Of a stretch of DNA of 64,000 nt, positions 52,263 to 60,639 are shown piece by piece. Both the position numbers and the translations under genes were made by a program. Under the pieces are notes generated by a model that worked only from the letters and a program-made list of their open reading frames with translations, was not told where the DNA came from and searched no databases. Position 1 is the stretch's first letter, and the number at the start of each line of letters is the position of its first letter. Source of the stretch: JAUIIK01 sp963745675 (GTDB taxonomy: Bacteria > Chloroflexota > Chloroflexia > Thermomicrobiales > CFX8); assembly GCA_963745675.1 (NCBI GenBank), contig CAVUYM010000018.1:1-64000 (forward strand), read 5' to 3'.

Positions 52263-54206
52263 CTATCCCGATTCCGCGCCCGAGCGCCGGTGTCGGGCGA
52301 GCTGGCCTGCCAGAACGAGCGCCGCGACGACCGCGACGCCGGCAATTGCGGAATAGAGGCTGGGAAAGATAAGGCACAGACCAGCCGCCGCCACCAGCAA
52401 ACGAATCCACCAGGGCAGGGGGCCCCGAAAATAGCCTTCGACCGCGGCAGAGAGGGCGATCACCCCGGCGGCCGCGGTGACCACCGCGATCGCGATGTTG
52501 ACCGGCTCACCGATCAGCAGCAGCTCCTGGCCATAGACGAAGGCGAAGGGGACGACGAAGGCGACCACCGACAGCCGGACGGCCGCCGCCGCGATCTGGA
52601 TCGGGTTGCCGTCCGCTATGGCGGCCGCGGCGTAGGCGGCGACGGCGACGGGCGGCGTCAGCGCCGACAGGACGGCGTAGTAGAGCACGAACATGTGCGC
52701 CGCGAGGGCAGGCACCCCGAGCCCGGTCAAGGTCGGCCCGATGAGGATGACGGAGAGAATGTAGGCGGCCACCGTGGGCATGCCGAGGCCGAGGACGAGC
52801 GTAAGGGCGGCGGCGACCACCAGCGTCGGGAACAGCGAGGCGCCCGACATGGCGTAGACGAGGTGGGCGAACTTCTGCGACAGGCCCGTGACGGTGAGGC
52901 CGGCGATGACCAGGCCGGCGGCGGCGCAAGCGCCGGCGGCGGTGAGGATCCGCGCCGTCGTCTCCGCCAGTCCGTCGTAGAACACCGCTGGGGAGAAACC
53001 ACTGCGCCGCCAGCGGACGATCGCGAGGGCCAATACGGCGCTGGTGCCGAACAGGGCGACGTAGGTCGGCGAGTATTCCAGCGCCAGGGCGACGATCAGG
53101 ATGGCCAGCGGGATCAGGAAGGCCCAGCCGTCGCGGAACGTACTGCTGAGCTTGGGTATCTGGTCCTTCGGCATGCCGACCAGGTTCAGCTTCTGCGCGC
53201 GCAGATGCACCTGGGTGTAAACGGCGAGGTAGTAGAGCAGCGCCGGCACCAGAGCCGACAGCGCGATCTCGGGATAGCTGACCCCCGTATACTCCACCAT
53301 GATGAAGGCGGCCGCCCCCATCACCGGAGGCATCAGGCTGCCGCCGGTCGAGGCCGAAACCTCGGTCGCCGCCGCGAACGAGGTCGAATAGCCCAACTTC
53401 TGCATCATCGGGATGGTGATCGAGCCGGTGGTCACGACGTCCGACACCGAACTGCCCGACAGCATGCCGTAAAGGCCGGAAGAGATGACCGCGATCTTGG
53501 CCGGACCGCCCGTCCGCCGGCCACTGACCGCGGCGGCCAGGTTGAAGAAGAAGTCGCTGCCGCCGGTCTTGCTCAGGAAGGTGCCGAACAGGACGAACAT
53601 GAAGGCATAGGTGGCCGCGACGCGGATCGGCGCCCCCATGACGCCTTGCGTGGTGAAAATGGTGATTTCGATGAAATCGACGAAGCTGAAGTAGCCGTGC
53701 GCGATCACCCCGGTGAGGCGATGGCCGAGAAGATTATAGGCGACGAATATCAGCACGACGATCGTCAGGCCGAGGCCGGTCGTCCGGCGCGTCGCCTCGA
53801 TGGTCAACAGAAAGACTGCCGTGCCGACGACCAACGCCAGGGTGCTGAGCTCGTCGAGCTGGGGGATGCGTGTGGTGATGCCGTGGGCGTTGATGGCGAA
53901 ATAGACGCCCGACGCGATCGACACGGCAGACAGGATCCAGTCGATTGGCGCCGGTCGCTCGGGGTTCGAGCCAGGTCGCGCACCGACGACGAGGAACAGG
54001 ACACCGAGGATCGCGGTCATGAAGATCGCGGCGATCACCCAAGGGTGGATGATCGCGAAGGCGACCGAATAAACGACCCAAACGGCGACCAGCGCGCTAT
54101 AGGCCTTGATCGCTTGGCCGACGGGCCCGCGCACCTGGCGGCGAACTCCGATCGCGAAGAATGTGTCGACCACTCGTCGACCCAAGGAGGATTCGGGACG
54201 ATCCAC
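52263..54206 (-). CDS. TRAP transporter 4TM/12TM fused permease
   Basis: Intact fused TRAP permease of 647 residues with about sixteen membrane segments. Signature blocks are FVLFGTFLSKTGGSDFFFNL, SSGLYGMLSGSSVSDVVTTG, SASTGGSLMPPVMGAAAFIM, LVLGLGMPTVAAYILSVILI and YYAVLSALTPPVAVAAYAAA. It works with the TAXI receptor encoded just upstream (54262-55251). It is transcribed from the GntR-type operator region at 55302. Confidence 0.94.
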   Translation of the reverse strand: MDRPESSLGRRVVDTFFAIGVRRQVRGPVGQAIKAYSALVAVWVVYSVAFAIIHPWVIAAIFMTAILGVLFLVVGARPGSNPERPAPIDWILSAVSIASGVYFAINAHGITTRIPQLDELSTLALVVGTAVFLLTIEATRRTTGLGLTIVVLIFVAYNLLGHRLTGVIAHGYFSFVDFIEITIFTTQGVMGAPIRVAATYAFMFVLFGTFLSKTGGSDFFFNLAAAVSGRRTGGPAKIAVISSGLYGMLSGSSVSDVVTTGSITIPMMQKLGYSTSFAAATEVSASTGGSLMPPVMGAAAFIMVEYTGVSYPEIALSALVPALLYYLAVYTQVHLRAQKLNLVGMPKDQIPKLSSTFRDGWAFLIPLAILIVALALEYSPTYVALFGTSAVLALAIVRWRRSGFSPAVFYDGLAETTARILTAAGACAAAGLVIAGLTVTGLSQKFAHLVYAMSGASLFPTLVVAAALTLVLGLGMPTVAAYILSVILIGPTLTGLGVPALAAHMFVLYYAVLSALTPPVAVAAYAAAAIADGNPIQIAAAAVRLSVVAFVVPFAFVYGQELLLIGEPVNIAIAVVTAAAGVIALSAAVEGYFRGPLPWWIRLLVAAAGLCLIFPSLYSAIAGVAVVAALVLAGQLARHRRSGAESG

Positions 54207-54261
54207 TGTCGCTTTCGTCGCGTTGGAGCTCGTCGCCGGTTCGGTGATCTACCGGTCGAGA

Positions 54262-55251
54262 CTACTTCATCAACCCGACTTCTTTGTAATAGCGCACGGC
54301 GCCGGGATGGTACGTGCCGCGTGCGTTCGTCGTATAGAACTGCTTGGTCAGCCGGCGCATGAAGGGATGCGCCTTCCTGACGGTGTCGACCTGTTCGACC
54401 AGGGCCTTGGCCAGGTTATAGGCGGTTTGGTCCGGCATATCCTTGTTGGCGATCAGGACGATGCCGAAGGACAGGGTGTACAGGTCGAAGTCCTGCCATT
54501 TGTAGGCGGTCTTCGGAATGGTGAAGGGGGTCAGGCCCCACTTCTTGGCAACCTTGTCGACGATGGCCTTGTCGATCTTCAGCGAAACGACGTCGGTCGC
54601 CCGGGCGATCCCGGTCGCGACCCGGCCGCGCACGCCTGTGGCGTTGAACATCATATCGATTCGCCCGTCGCTCATCAGCGGCGCGAACTCGGCGCCGCTG
54701 ACATAGAGGACCTGGCCGCCCCAGGACCTGATGTTAGCGGGCGTGACGCCGATCTCTTTGAGCATGTCCTCGCTGACGAAGGAGACGACGTTGCCACGCT
54801 GCTGCACCGCCATGCGGATCGGCGGCTTGACCTTGGCGATGTCTCGGAAGGTCTTCAGCTTGTACTTTTCAGCGAAGGACTTGGTCACGACGTAGTGCAT
54901 CGGGATCCAGCCGGCGACCTTCGCGATAATCCGGATCGCGTCCATCTTCTTCTTGAACGGCTTGCGACCCTCGACCGCGAGGGTGATCTCGGCGTCGGTG
55001 ACGTAGCCGAGGGGGACGCGCTTGGACTGGACCAGCGCGATATTGGCGAGACCGCCACCCGAAGTCTGGTAGGTGATCGTGGAACCGGGGAACGTCTTGG
55101 CGACGGCTTTGTCGACGCCCGCATTGATCGTCGTCAGGATGCCCGCCGCGCTGCCACCAACGACCGTGAGATTGAAGGGCTTTTCCGCTGCCAGAGCCGG
55201 CGCTGCAACCGTGGCGAATACGCAAACCGCTGTCAGAAGCTTGGAATTCAT
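54262..55251 (-). CDS. TAXI-family TRAP solute receptor
   Basis: A 329-residue receptor with Sec signal (TAVCVFATVAAPALAAEK). TAXI-type segments are LTVVGGSAAGILTTINAGV, ITYQTSGGGLANIALVQSKR, PIRMAVQQRGNVVSFVSED and the tail PGAVRYYKEVGLMK. ATG 55251 has GGGAGAG upstream. It is divergent from the GntR regulator gene, with the palindrome at 55302-55325 between them. Ligand unknown; the Rieske dioxygenase genes sharing the operator suggest an aromatic compound. Confidence 0.9.
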   Translation of the reverse strand: MNSKLLTAVCVFATVAAPALAAEKPFNLTVVGGSAAGILTTINAGVDKAVAKTFPGSTITYQTSGGGLANIALVQSKRVPLGYVTDAEITLAVEGRKPFKKKMDAIRIIAKVAGWIPMHYVVTKSFAEKYKLKTFRDIAKVKPPIRMAVQQRGNVVSFVSEDMLKEIGVTPANIRSWGGQVLYVSGAEFAPLMSDGRIDMMFNATGVRGRVATGIARATDVVSLKIDKAIVDKVAKKWGLTPFTIPKTAYKWQDFDLYTLSFGIVLIANKDMPDQTAYNLAKALVEQVDTVRKAHPFMRRLTKQFYTTNARGTYHPGAVRYYKEVGLMK

Positions 55252-55301
55252 GGTGACTCTCCCTGTCGTCGCGAGCCGTTTGGAACGACGCTCCAATGCA
55301 A

Positions 55302-55325
55302 TATTGTAAGGAAATGATTACAATA
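55302..55325. promoter_or_regulatory. GntR operator, site 1 (TAXI-TRAP/gntR)
   Basis: Perfect inverted repeat TATTGTAA-N8-TTACAATA between the divergent TAXI receptor and GntR genes. The same core TTGTAA-N8-TTACAA occurs before the cyclodeaminase-like gene, and with one change before the Rieske operon. Confidence 0.75.
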
Positions 55326-55406
55326 GGTCAATAAGTGGGCGATTGCCGACGCGTCTTGATCTATACTCGGGACGCAAGGGCAGATAACGGAGACCGACGC
55401 AGAGCC

Positions 55407-56192
55407 ATGACGATCGCCAGACCGACGAGTATCCTGGATCGAGGCAAGGTGCCGCGCTATCGCCAGATCGAGGCGATCCTGCGCGATCAGATCTGGTCGG
55501 GCGAGTTGGCCGCGGGCGATCAGGTGCCGACCGAGGAAGAGCTCGGCAAGATGTTCCAGGTGAGCCGGCCGACGGTCCGGCAGGCGCTCCAGATCCTCGA
55601 ACAGGACAAGCTGATCTACCGCGAGGCGGGCCGCGGGACCTTCGTCAACGACATCGTCGAGGAGCTCCCAATCGAGCGTCGGTTGATCCGCCTATGCGAT
55701 CTGGTCGATCTCGTCGACGCGACCGACATAACGATCCTGCGCAGCGCTACGCTGGCCGCGCGCGGCCAGGTCCAGGCCGCCCTCAATGTCGAGTTCGGCG
55801 AAGAGCTATTCTTTTTCGTCCGATTGTTCCACGGGGACGACCAACCGTTCGGCGGCGCCAAGGTCCATGTTTCGCAGTCGATCGCGCAGAGCCTCTCACA
55901 AGACGACATGCGCGCGCCGCGCCTGCTCGAACGGTTGTGCGAGAAGGCCGGCGTCGAAATCAGCCATGTCGATTTCAGTCTGGATGCCGTGCTCGCCGAC
56001 GCGCGGACCAGCACCTTCTTCGACACCTATCCCGGCGCGCCGATGATCTCCATCCGCCGCACCGCGTTCGCTACCGACGGCGAACCGATCGAATACAGCC
56101 AGATGCTGTTCCGAAGCGACCTGTGCCGATTGAGCTTCCGTCAGCGGCCCGCGCCGGAAGGCGGCTGGGTCGTCGACCCGTCGCCGCGTTAG
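55407..56192 (+). CDS. GntR-family regulator with UTRA domain (HutC subfamily)
   Basis: A 261-residue GntR/HutC regulator. The winged helix-turn-helix reads PRYRQIEAILRDQIWSGEL, GDQVPTEEELGKMFQVSRPT and VRQALQILEQDKLIYREAGR. The UTRA ligand-binding domain follows (FFFVRLFHGDDQPFGGAKVH, RRTAFATDGEPIEYSQMLFR). ATG 55407 starts the conserved part. Predicted to bind the three TTGTAA-N8-TTACAA sites in the window and to repress until an intermediate of the cassette is present. Confidence 0.93.
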   Translation: MTIARPTSILDRGKVPRYRQIEAILRDQIWSGELAAGDQVPTEEELGKMFQVSRPTVRQALQILEQDKLIYREAGRGTFVNDIVEELPIERRLIRLCDLVDLVDATDITILRSATLAARGQVQAALNVEFGEELFFFVRLFHGDDQPFGGAKVHVSQSIAQSLSQDDMRAPRLLERLCEKAGVEISHVDFSLDAVLADARTSTFFDTYPGAPMISIRRTAFATDGEPIEYSQMLFRSDLCRLSFRQRPAPEGGWVVDPSPR

Positions 56193-56200
56193 GGCACCCC

Positions 56201-56242
56201 GGTCCGCCGCGCGTCGGCGAATTCTTTCCAAAGGGGCGGACC
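56201..56242. terminator. Possible bidirectional stem-loop between gntR and GST genes
   Basis: GGTCCGCC (56201-56208) and GGCGGACC (56235-56242) are perfect 8-nt inverted repeats in the gap between convergent genes. The loop is long (26 nt) and there is no clear T-tract, so activity is uncertain. Confidence 0.35.
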
Positions 56243-56258
56243 AGCGCGTGCGATGCGC

Positions 56259-56996
56259 TCAGGCCGCCGACTCCCGCAGTGACGGTGCGTAGTCGTAGGT
56301 CTGGACAACCGACGGGCGGGCGAGCAGGCGCTTCGACCAGGCAAGGACATTCGGACGCGTTTCGAGCAAGTCGTTCCGGTCGATGATGGTGAAGCGGTAG
56401 ACGTTCGGTGCGGCAGCCACGTCGGCGAGCGAGAAGTCGCCGACCAGCCACGCGCGTCCGTCGGACAGGGTCTCTTCCGCCGCGTCCAGGACCGACGTGA
56501 TCTGCTCCTCGGCAATGGCGAGGTCTTCCTTGGAGAAGCCTTCTCGGACCGCCCGCAGTTGTCGTGCGATGCGCGCCTTGCCGACCTTGCGCTTGATCCG
56601 ATCCTCCAGTTGCTCCTGGGTCCAACGCCGCTTGAGCTCCGCGGCGATGAAGTGGACCTGGCTCAAGACGCCGGCGGCGGGGAAGACCTTGTCCTGGAAC
56701 ATTTGCACCCAATAGCGCATGTCGGCCCGGTCGAACGGATCGGTGGGCTCCAGCCGGGGCTCGGGATACGCTTCTTCGAGATACTCGTTGATGATCGTGC
56801 ATTCGAGAATGCGCCGGCCGTCGTCGATCAGCGCGGGGACCGTGCCGTTTGGATTGATCGCCCGGTACGCCGGCTCGATCTGGTCGAAGTCGAACAGGTC
56901 GATGTGATGGCCGTCGAACGAAAGCCCCTTTTCGAACAGGGCGATCAGGACCTTCTCGCTGCAGATGGAATACCAAGAATAGTACAGGTCGATCAT
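56259..56996 (-). CDS. Glutathione S-transferase family protein
   Basis: A 245-residue GST. The thioredoxin-like N-domain reads MIDLYYSWYSICSEKVLIAL with NPNGTVPALIDDGR (cis-Pro) and ILECTIINEYLEE. The alpha-helical C-domain has LVGDFSLADVAAAPNVYRF. In catabolic cassettes GSTs can act in ether cleavage, dehalogenation or isomerisation. It lies 32 nt after the dioxygenase beta-subunit gene on the same strand, so it is in the Rieske operon. Confidence 0.92.
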   Translation of the reverse strand: MIDLYYSWYSICSEKVLIALFEKGLSFDGHHIDLFDFDQIEPAYRAINPNGTVPALIDDGRRILECTIINEYLEEAYPEPRLEPTDPFDRADMRYWVQMFQDKVFPAAGVLSQVHFIAAELKRRWTQEQLEDRIKRKVGKARIARQLRAVREGFSKEDLAIAEEQITSVLDAAEETLSDGRAWLVGDFSLADVAAAPNVYRFTIIDRNDLLETRPNVLAWSKRLLARPSVVQTYDYAPSLRESAA

Positions 56997-57028
56997 GGGG
57001 CTCTCCTCGGGGCGCCGGCTCGTGCCGG

Positions 57029-57505
57029 TTAGATGAAGACCTCGATGACTTCGTGGGTGGCGTCGCAGTTGGTCAGGTCGACCCGTTTGGCGCGGATGCG
57101 CAGGCCGTCCTGCTCGCGGCGGAGCCGGTGAGTCAGCAGGCCTCCGAACAGCCGCTGGCGCTCACCATGTTGTTCGAGCATCAGGAAGCTGGACCTGGCG
57201 ATAAGGTCGTCGTTCGCGTCCGGCGCCGCCTCGACGGCGATGCCGCTGATGACATGGCTGGTGCGGATCGGTTCGGCGAGGGAGTGGGCTGCCGGGTGCC
57301 GCAGCCGCCGGATCCGCGTCTCCATCAGGATCCGGTCCTCGTAGAACAGCGAGACTTGGCCCTTCGGGTCGGTCTGATCGGCGGCGGTCGGGACCCAATA
57401 CTCGCAGACTTCCGTATAGAGCCCGAGCCACGCATCCCAGTCGGCCAGGTCGAGATAGCGCGCCTCCCGGAGGACAAGCGCTTCGGCTTCGCTCCGATCG
57501 CTCAT
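57029..57505 (-). CDS. Aromatic-ring-hydroxylating dioxygenase beta subunit
   Basis: A 158-residue small subunit of a Rieske dioxygenase (SnoaL/NTF2-like fold). Blocks are REARYLDLADWDAWLGLYTE, EYWVPTAADQTDPKGQVSLF, YEDRILMETRIRRLRHP and HVISGIAVE. It is structural rather than catalytic. ATG 57505 overlaps the alpha-subunit stop by 4 nt, so an earlier start inside the alpha gene is rejected. Confidence 0.92.
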   Translation of the reverse strand: MSDRSEAEALVLREARYLDLADWDAWLGLYTEVCEYWVPTAADQTDPKGQVSLFYEDRILMETRIRRLRHPAAHSLAEPIRTSHVISGIAVEAAPDANDDLIARSSFLMLEQHGERQRLFGGLLTHRLRREQDGLRIRAKRVDLTNCDATHEVIEVFI

Positions 57506-58824
57506 GCCGCCTTGCCTGCGGTCATGAAGCGCAGCCAGGCGCGATACTGGTTGCGCATCGACAGGTCGCTGATCGCGCTCGACTGGCGGCAATCGTCAAG
57601 GACCTCGTCGCGGCCGAGGTCGCGATGCTGGCTGACCCAGTCGCCGGCATCGGCGGCGAGGCCGTGCTGGACGCGGTCGTATGATTCGACGTCGTCGGGC
57701 CGGATCAGCGAAGACGGCGAATGGACGACGTTGGCATAGGTGATAGTCCGCTCGAACAGCGCCTCCGGCGCGCCCTTCAGGCGGAAGGACCACATCTCGA
57801 CTCGGGTCCGGTCGACCGAGATCGGGAAGATCACCCGCATCTGTAGGAAGCTCGGCTGGACCGAGGCATTGGGATAGAAGACCGCGTTGTGGCAGTTGAT
57901 CGCGAGGATCTCCTCCGCCCGCTCGGCGCCCTTCTTGGCCTCTAGCGCCGCGACATATTCCTTGAACACGGCGTCCTCGCCGCGCGGGTTGCGGAAGCCG
58001 GCCATGTAGCTGTGGCCCCAGTCGAAGGCACGGACCGACAGCTTGTCCATATTCTCCGGCGTCTGGTTGTTGGCCATGATGATGTTGAGCGCAAAGGGTG
58101 GTGGACCCTTGATCGTCCGGCCCTCGCGACGGCTCGCGTCGATCGACGATTTATGGGTCGCGAGCGGATGCAGACCGTCATGGGTGTTTTCGAGGAAGAT
58201 CTTCCAGTTCGAGTTCTGGACGATCTTGTGGCAGCCGCCGGCGATCTCGAGCGCGTCGTCGGGCGCCCGGTCGACCATGTCGTCGATTCGGGCCAGCACG
58301 CCGCCCAGATAACTTTGCAGATCTGGACCGTCGGCGGCTAGGCTCGCGAAGACAAAGCCGCGATAGCTTTCGTAGCGCGGCACCTTGCGCATCGAGAAGC
58401 AGGGGTTGTGCATGTCGAAGTCGGCCGCTCGCGGACCGTCATGGGCCGGGGCATGCAGCAAGGTGCCGTCGGTATCGAACGACCAGGCATGATAGCTGCA
58501 CACGAAGGCCCGGGTCCGCCCGATCCGCTCGCCGACGACCTTGGCGCCGCGATGGCCGCACCGGTTGAACAGGACATGGACCTCGCCGTCCGAATGCCGG
58601 ACCATCACCACCGGCTGCCCGGCGAGCTCCGTGGTGAAGAAGTCTCCCTTCTGCGCGACCTGGCTCTCGTGGCCGACATAGAGCCACGCCCGGCCGAAGA
58701 GCCGCTCGCGCTCCAGATCGAAGATCGCGGGATCGGTGTAGACGCGCCGATGGACGGCGTCGGGCCGCACCAGCGCGGCTATCTCGTCGCGTCCAACTGA
58801 ATCCGTTGGCGAGGATTGTTGCAT
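57502..58824 (-). CDS. Rieske aromatic-ring-hydroxylating dioxygenase alpha subunit
   Basis: A 440-residue catalytic subunit. The Rieske centre is NRCGHRGAKVVGE (C-x-H) with CSYHAWSFDTDG (C-x2-H). The mononuclear iron site is in FLENTHDGLHPLATH (D-x2-H-x4-H). No ferredoxin or reductase gene is next to it, so electron-transfer partners are elsewhere. The operator-like site at 58901-58920 lies 77 nt upstream. Probable substrate: an aromatic acid imported by the TAXI-TRAP system. Confidence 0.94.
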   Translation of the reverse strand: MQQSSPTDSVGRDEIAALVRPDAVHRRVYTDPAIFDLERERLFGRAWLYVGHESQVAQKGDFFTTELAGQPVVMVRHSDGEVHVLFNRCGHRGAKVVGERIGRTRAFVCSYHAWSFDTDGTLLHAPAHDGPRAADFDMHNPCFSMRKVPRYESYRGFVFASLAADGPDLQSYLGGVLARIDDMVDRAPDDALEIAGGCHKIVQNSNWKIFLENTHDGLHPLATHKSSIDASRREGRTIKGPPPFALNIIMANNQTPENMDKLSVRAFDWGHSYMAGFRNPRGEDAVFKEYVAALEAKKGAERAEEILAINCHNAVFYPNASVQPSFLQMRVIFPISVDRTRVEMWSFRLKGAPEALFERTITYANVVHSPSSLIRPDDVESYDRVQHGLAADAGDWVSQHRDLGRDEVLDDCRQSSAISDLSMRNQYRAWLRFMTAGKAA

Positions 58825-58900
58825 GCGTCGTCCTGGTCGCGTCCTTGAAGCGCAAAACAGTGTCGGTCAGGCTGCGCCTGTTTCGATCGACACGAATAAT

Positions 58901-58920
58901 TTGTAACGACAATATTACAT
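58901..58920. promoter_or_regulatory. GntR operator, site 2 (Rieske operon)
   Basis: TTGTAA-N8-TTACAT, one change from the perfect palindrome at 59194. It precedes the Rieske alpha gene. The 58825-59237 gap contains no convincing gene; it is the divergent control region for the Rieske and cyclodeaminase-like genes. Confidence 0.65.
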
Positions 58921-59193
58921 ATCTGCAACTGTCCTTGTGGTGGCGGTCGCGCATCGATGTCCGATCACAGCGACAAACCCGGCTTCCAAATGCCAGGCTG
59001 CCCGGTGCGGTCTTGAAGCGGCAGAGGCCGCGTGCGGTTCGCTGCCAGCGCTGTCGACCACGATGCGGATGTGTGTTGGCACGGAGCCGCCGTCGGCGCT
59101 TTGACGGCCCAGGTGAATTCCGCCTGGATGCAAGGCGATCAGCCTTGTGCAGAGGCAGGGCGCTCGCTGCCGACTCCACGGCAACTTGAATGT

Positions 59194-59213
59194 TTGTAAT
59201 GACTATCTTACAA
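59194..59213. promoter_or_regulatory. GntR operator, site 3 (cyclodeaminase-like gene)
   Basis: TTGTAA-N8-TTACAA, perfect arms, spaced exactly as at 55302. It lies 24 nt before the cyclodeaminase-like ATG. Confidence 0.72.
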
Positions 59214-59237
59214 TATAGAAAATGAAGGTGACGCGCG

Positions 59238-60323
59238 ATGGCCGAGACGACCCTTGTTCTCACGACCCAGGAGGCCCAAGGGCTCGTTTCGATGCGCGAG
59301 GCCATCGACTTGGTCGAGGAATCCTATCGCGACCTTGGCAATGGCCACACCCAAGTGCTGGCGCGCCGACGGTTGCACGTGCCGCTCGATTATGCCGACG
59401 AGCCTCGCTGGTCGATGTTGAATGTCATCGCCGGGACGGTGCCGTGCCACGGCGTGATCGCGGTCCGCGTCGACGCGGCGCATGTCGCGAAGCCCGTGAG
59501 AGACGGCCGCGAGCGGCTCGAGTTTCGCGGCGACTTCTCCGGATTCGTCCTGGTCTGGGACATCAACACCAACCGATTGATCGGGATCGTGCACGACCAT
59601 GCGGTTTCCGCGCTGCGCGTCGGCGCGACGACGGGCCTGGTCGCGAAATACCTGGCGCGCGAGGATTGCGAAGTCGCCGGCATTCTCGGCTCCGGCAAGC
59701 AAGCGGCGGCGCAGGTCGAGGCGCTCGTTACCGTCAAGCCGAGCTTGCGTCGGCTTCAGGTCTTCTCGCCGTCGCGCGACCACCGCACCACGTTTGCTGA
59801 AGCGATGGCCGCGAAATTCGGTCTTGAGCCCGTTCCGGCGGAGAGCGCAGAAGCCGCGATCCGAAATGCCGACATAGCCGTCGCCGCGACGAACGCTTCG
59901 GAGCCTATCCTGTTCGGCGAATGGCTCAAGCAAGGGGCCCATGTCGTCGGCATGAAGTCGTCCCTCAAGTTCTTTCCTCAACGAGAACTCGATAACGAAT
60001 GCGCGCGCGTCGCGGATTTGGTCGTCGTCAACACGAGAGAGCAGATCGAGATCGACGATCAGGCCGAATTGGCGGAGCCATTGCGCAAGGGATTGATCGA
60101 GCCGGAGCGGATCTTCGACGTCGGCGAGCTCTGTGTGGGTCTCGCACCGTCACGGACGAGCGCCTCGCAGATCACGTATCACAACAACAACGGCGGTATG
60201 GGGAACCAGTTCGGGGCCGTATGCAAGCGGGTGATCGACGTCGCGCGTGAGCGGAGCATCGGAACAGAGCTGCCGATGGATCTTTTCATGACGCGCCGCG
60301 ACAGCGACGTGTCCGCACCGTAG
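59238..60323 (+). CDS. Ornithine cyclodeaminase/mu-crystallin family protein
   Basis: A 361-residue NAD(P)-binding protein of the OCD/mu-crystallin family, which includes ketimine reductases and amino-acid dehydrogenases. The cofactor motif is GILGSGKQAAAQVEAL. Other blocks are HVPLDYADEPRWSMLNVIAG, HDHAVSALRVGATTGLVAKY and ITYHNNNGGMGNQFGAVCKR. Its operator places it in the GntR regulon with the dioxygenase, so it may reduce an imine intermediate from a nitrogen-containing aromatic substrate. Confidence 0.9.
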   Translation: MAETTLVLTTQEAQGLVSMREAIDLVEESYRDLGNGHTQVLARRRLHVPLDYADEPRWSMLNVIAGTVPCHGVIAVRVDAAHVAKPVRDGRERLEFRGDFSGFVLVWDINTNRLIGIVHDHAVSALRVGATTGLVAKYLAREDCEVAGILGSGKQAAAQVEALVTVKPSLRRLQVFSPSRDHRTTFAEAMAAKFGLEPVPAESAEAAIRNADIAVAATNASEPILFGEWLKQGAHVVGMKSSLKFFPQRELDNECARVADLVVVNTREQIEIDDQAELAEPLRKGLIEPERIFDVGELCVGLAPSRTSASQITYHNNNGGMGNQFGAVCKRVIDVARERSIGTELPMDLFMTRRDSDVSAP

Positions 60324-60402
60324 GCGACGCTGGCGCGACACCGCAGGTCTCGTGGGCCTCGTCTCACACTGACGGCACCTGACGGGTTGAGCGAGGCGGC
60401 GC

Positions 60403-60495
60403 ATGGCTTGCCTCAGCTTCAAACGCCGTCGCTTTCCGCCCGCCGTCATTCGCCATTTGAGTTGGGCCTGTACTCGCCGGGCGCCGTTCACGTGA
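60403..60495 (+). pseudogene. IS6-family transposase scrap
   Basis: A short frame reading LSFKRRRFPPAVIRHLSWA, the N-terminus of the SFKRHR-type IS6 transposase also present at 28832 and 41773, then unrelated residues to a stop. No terminal repeats were found. The 60324-60639 gap otherwise holds only the upstream region of the XRE-cupin gene. Confidence 0.65.
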
Positions 60496-60639
60496 CAAGG
60501 CAGACCACGCCGGTGGGCACCCTCGACAAGCGCTCAACGTCTCAGTGATGTTTCAAATTAGCTCATTTTTGTGCGCTGCTTGACATGCCTCCAGCACTGT
60601 CCGATCCTACGCCACAGGTCGGGACGGCAGGGCGTGGGG

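Noticed and set aside
51826..54362. Very long forward open frame opposite the TRAP permease (52164-54362)
   Set aside because: Composition (runs of R, D, G, Q, H) is that of a shadow frame in GC-rich DNA; the reverse strand encodes an intact fused permease.
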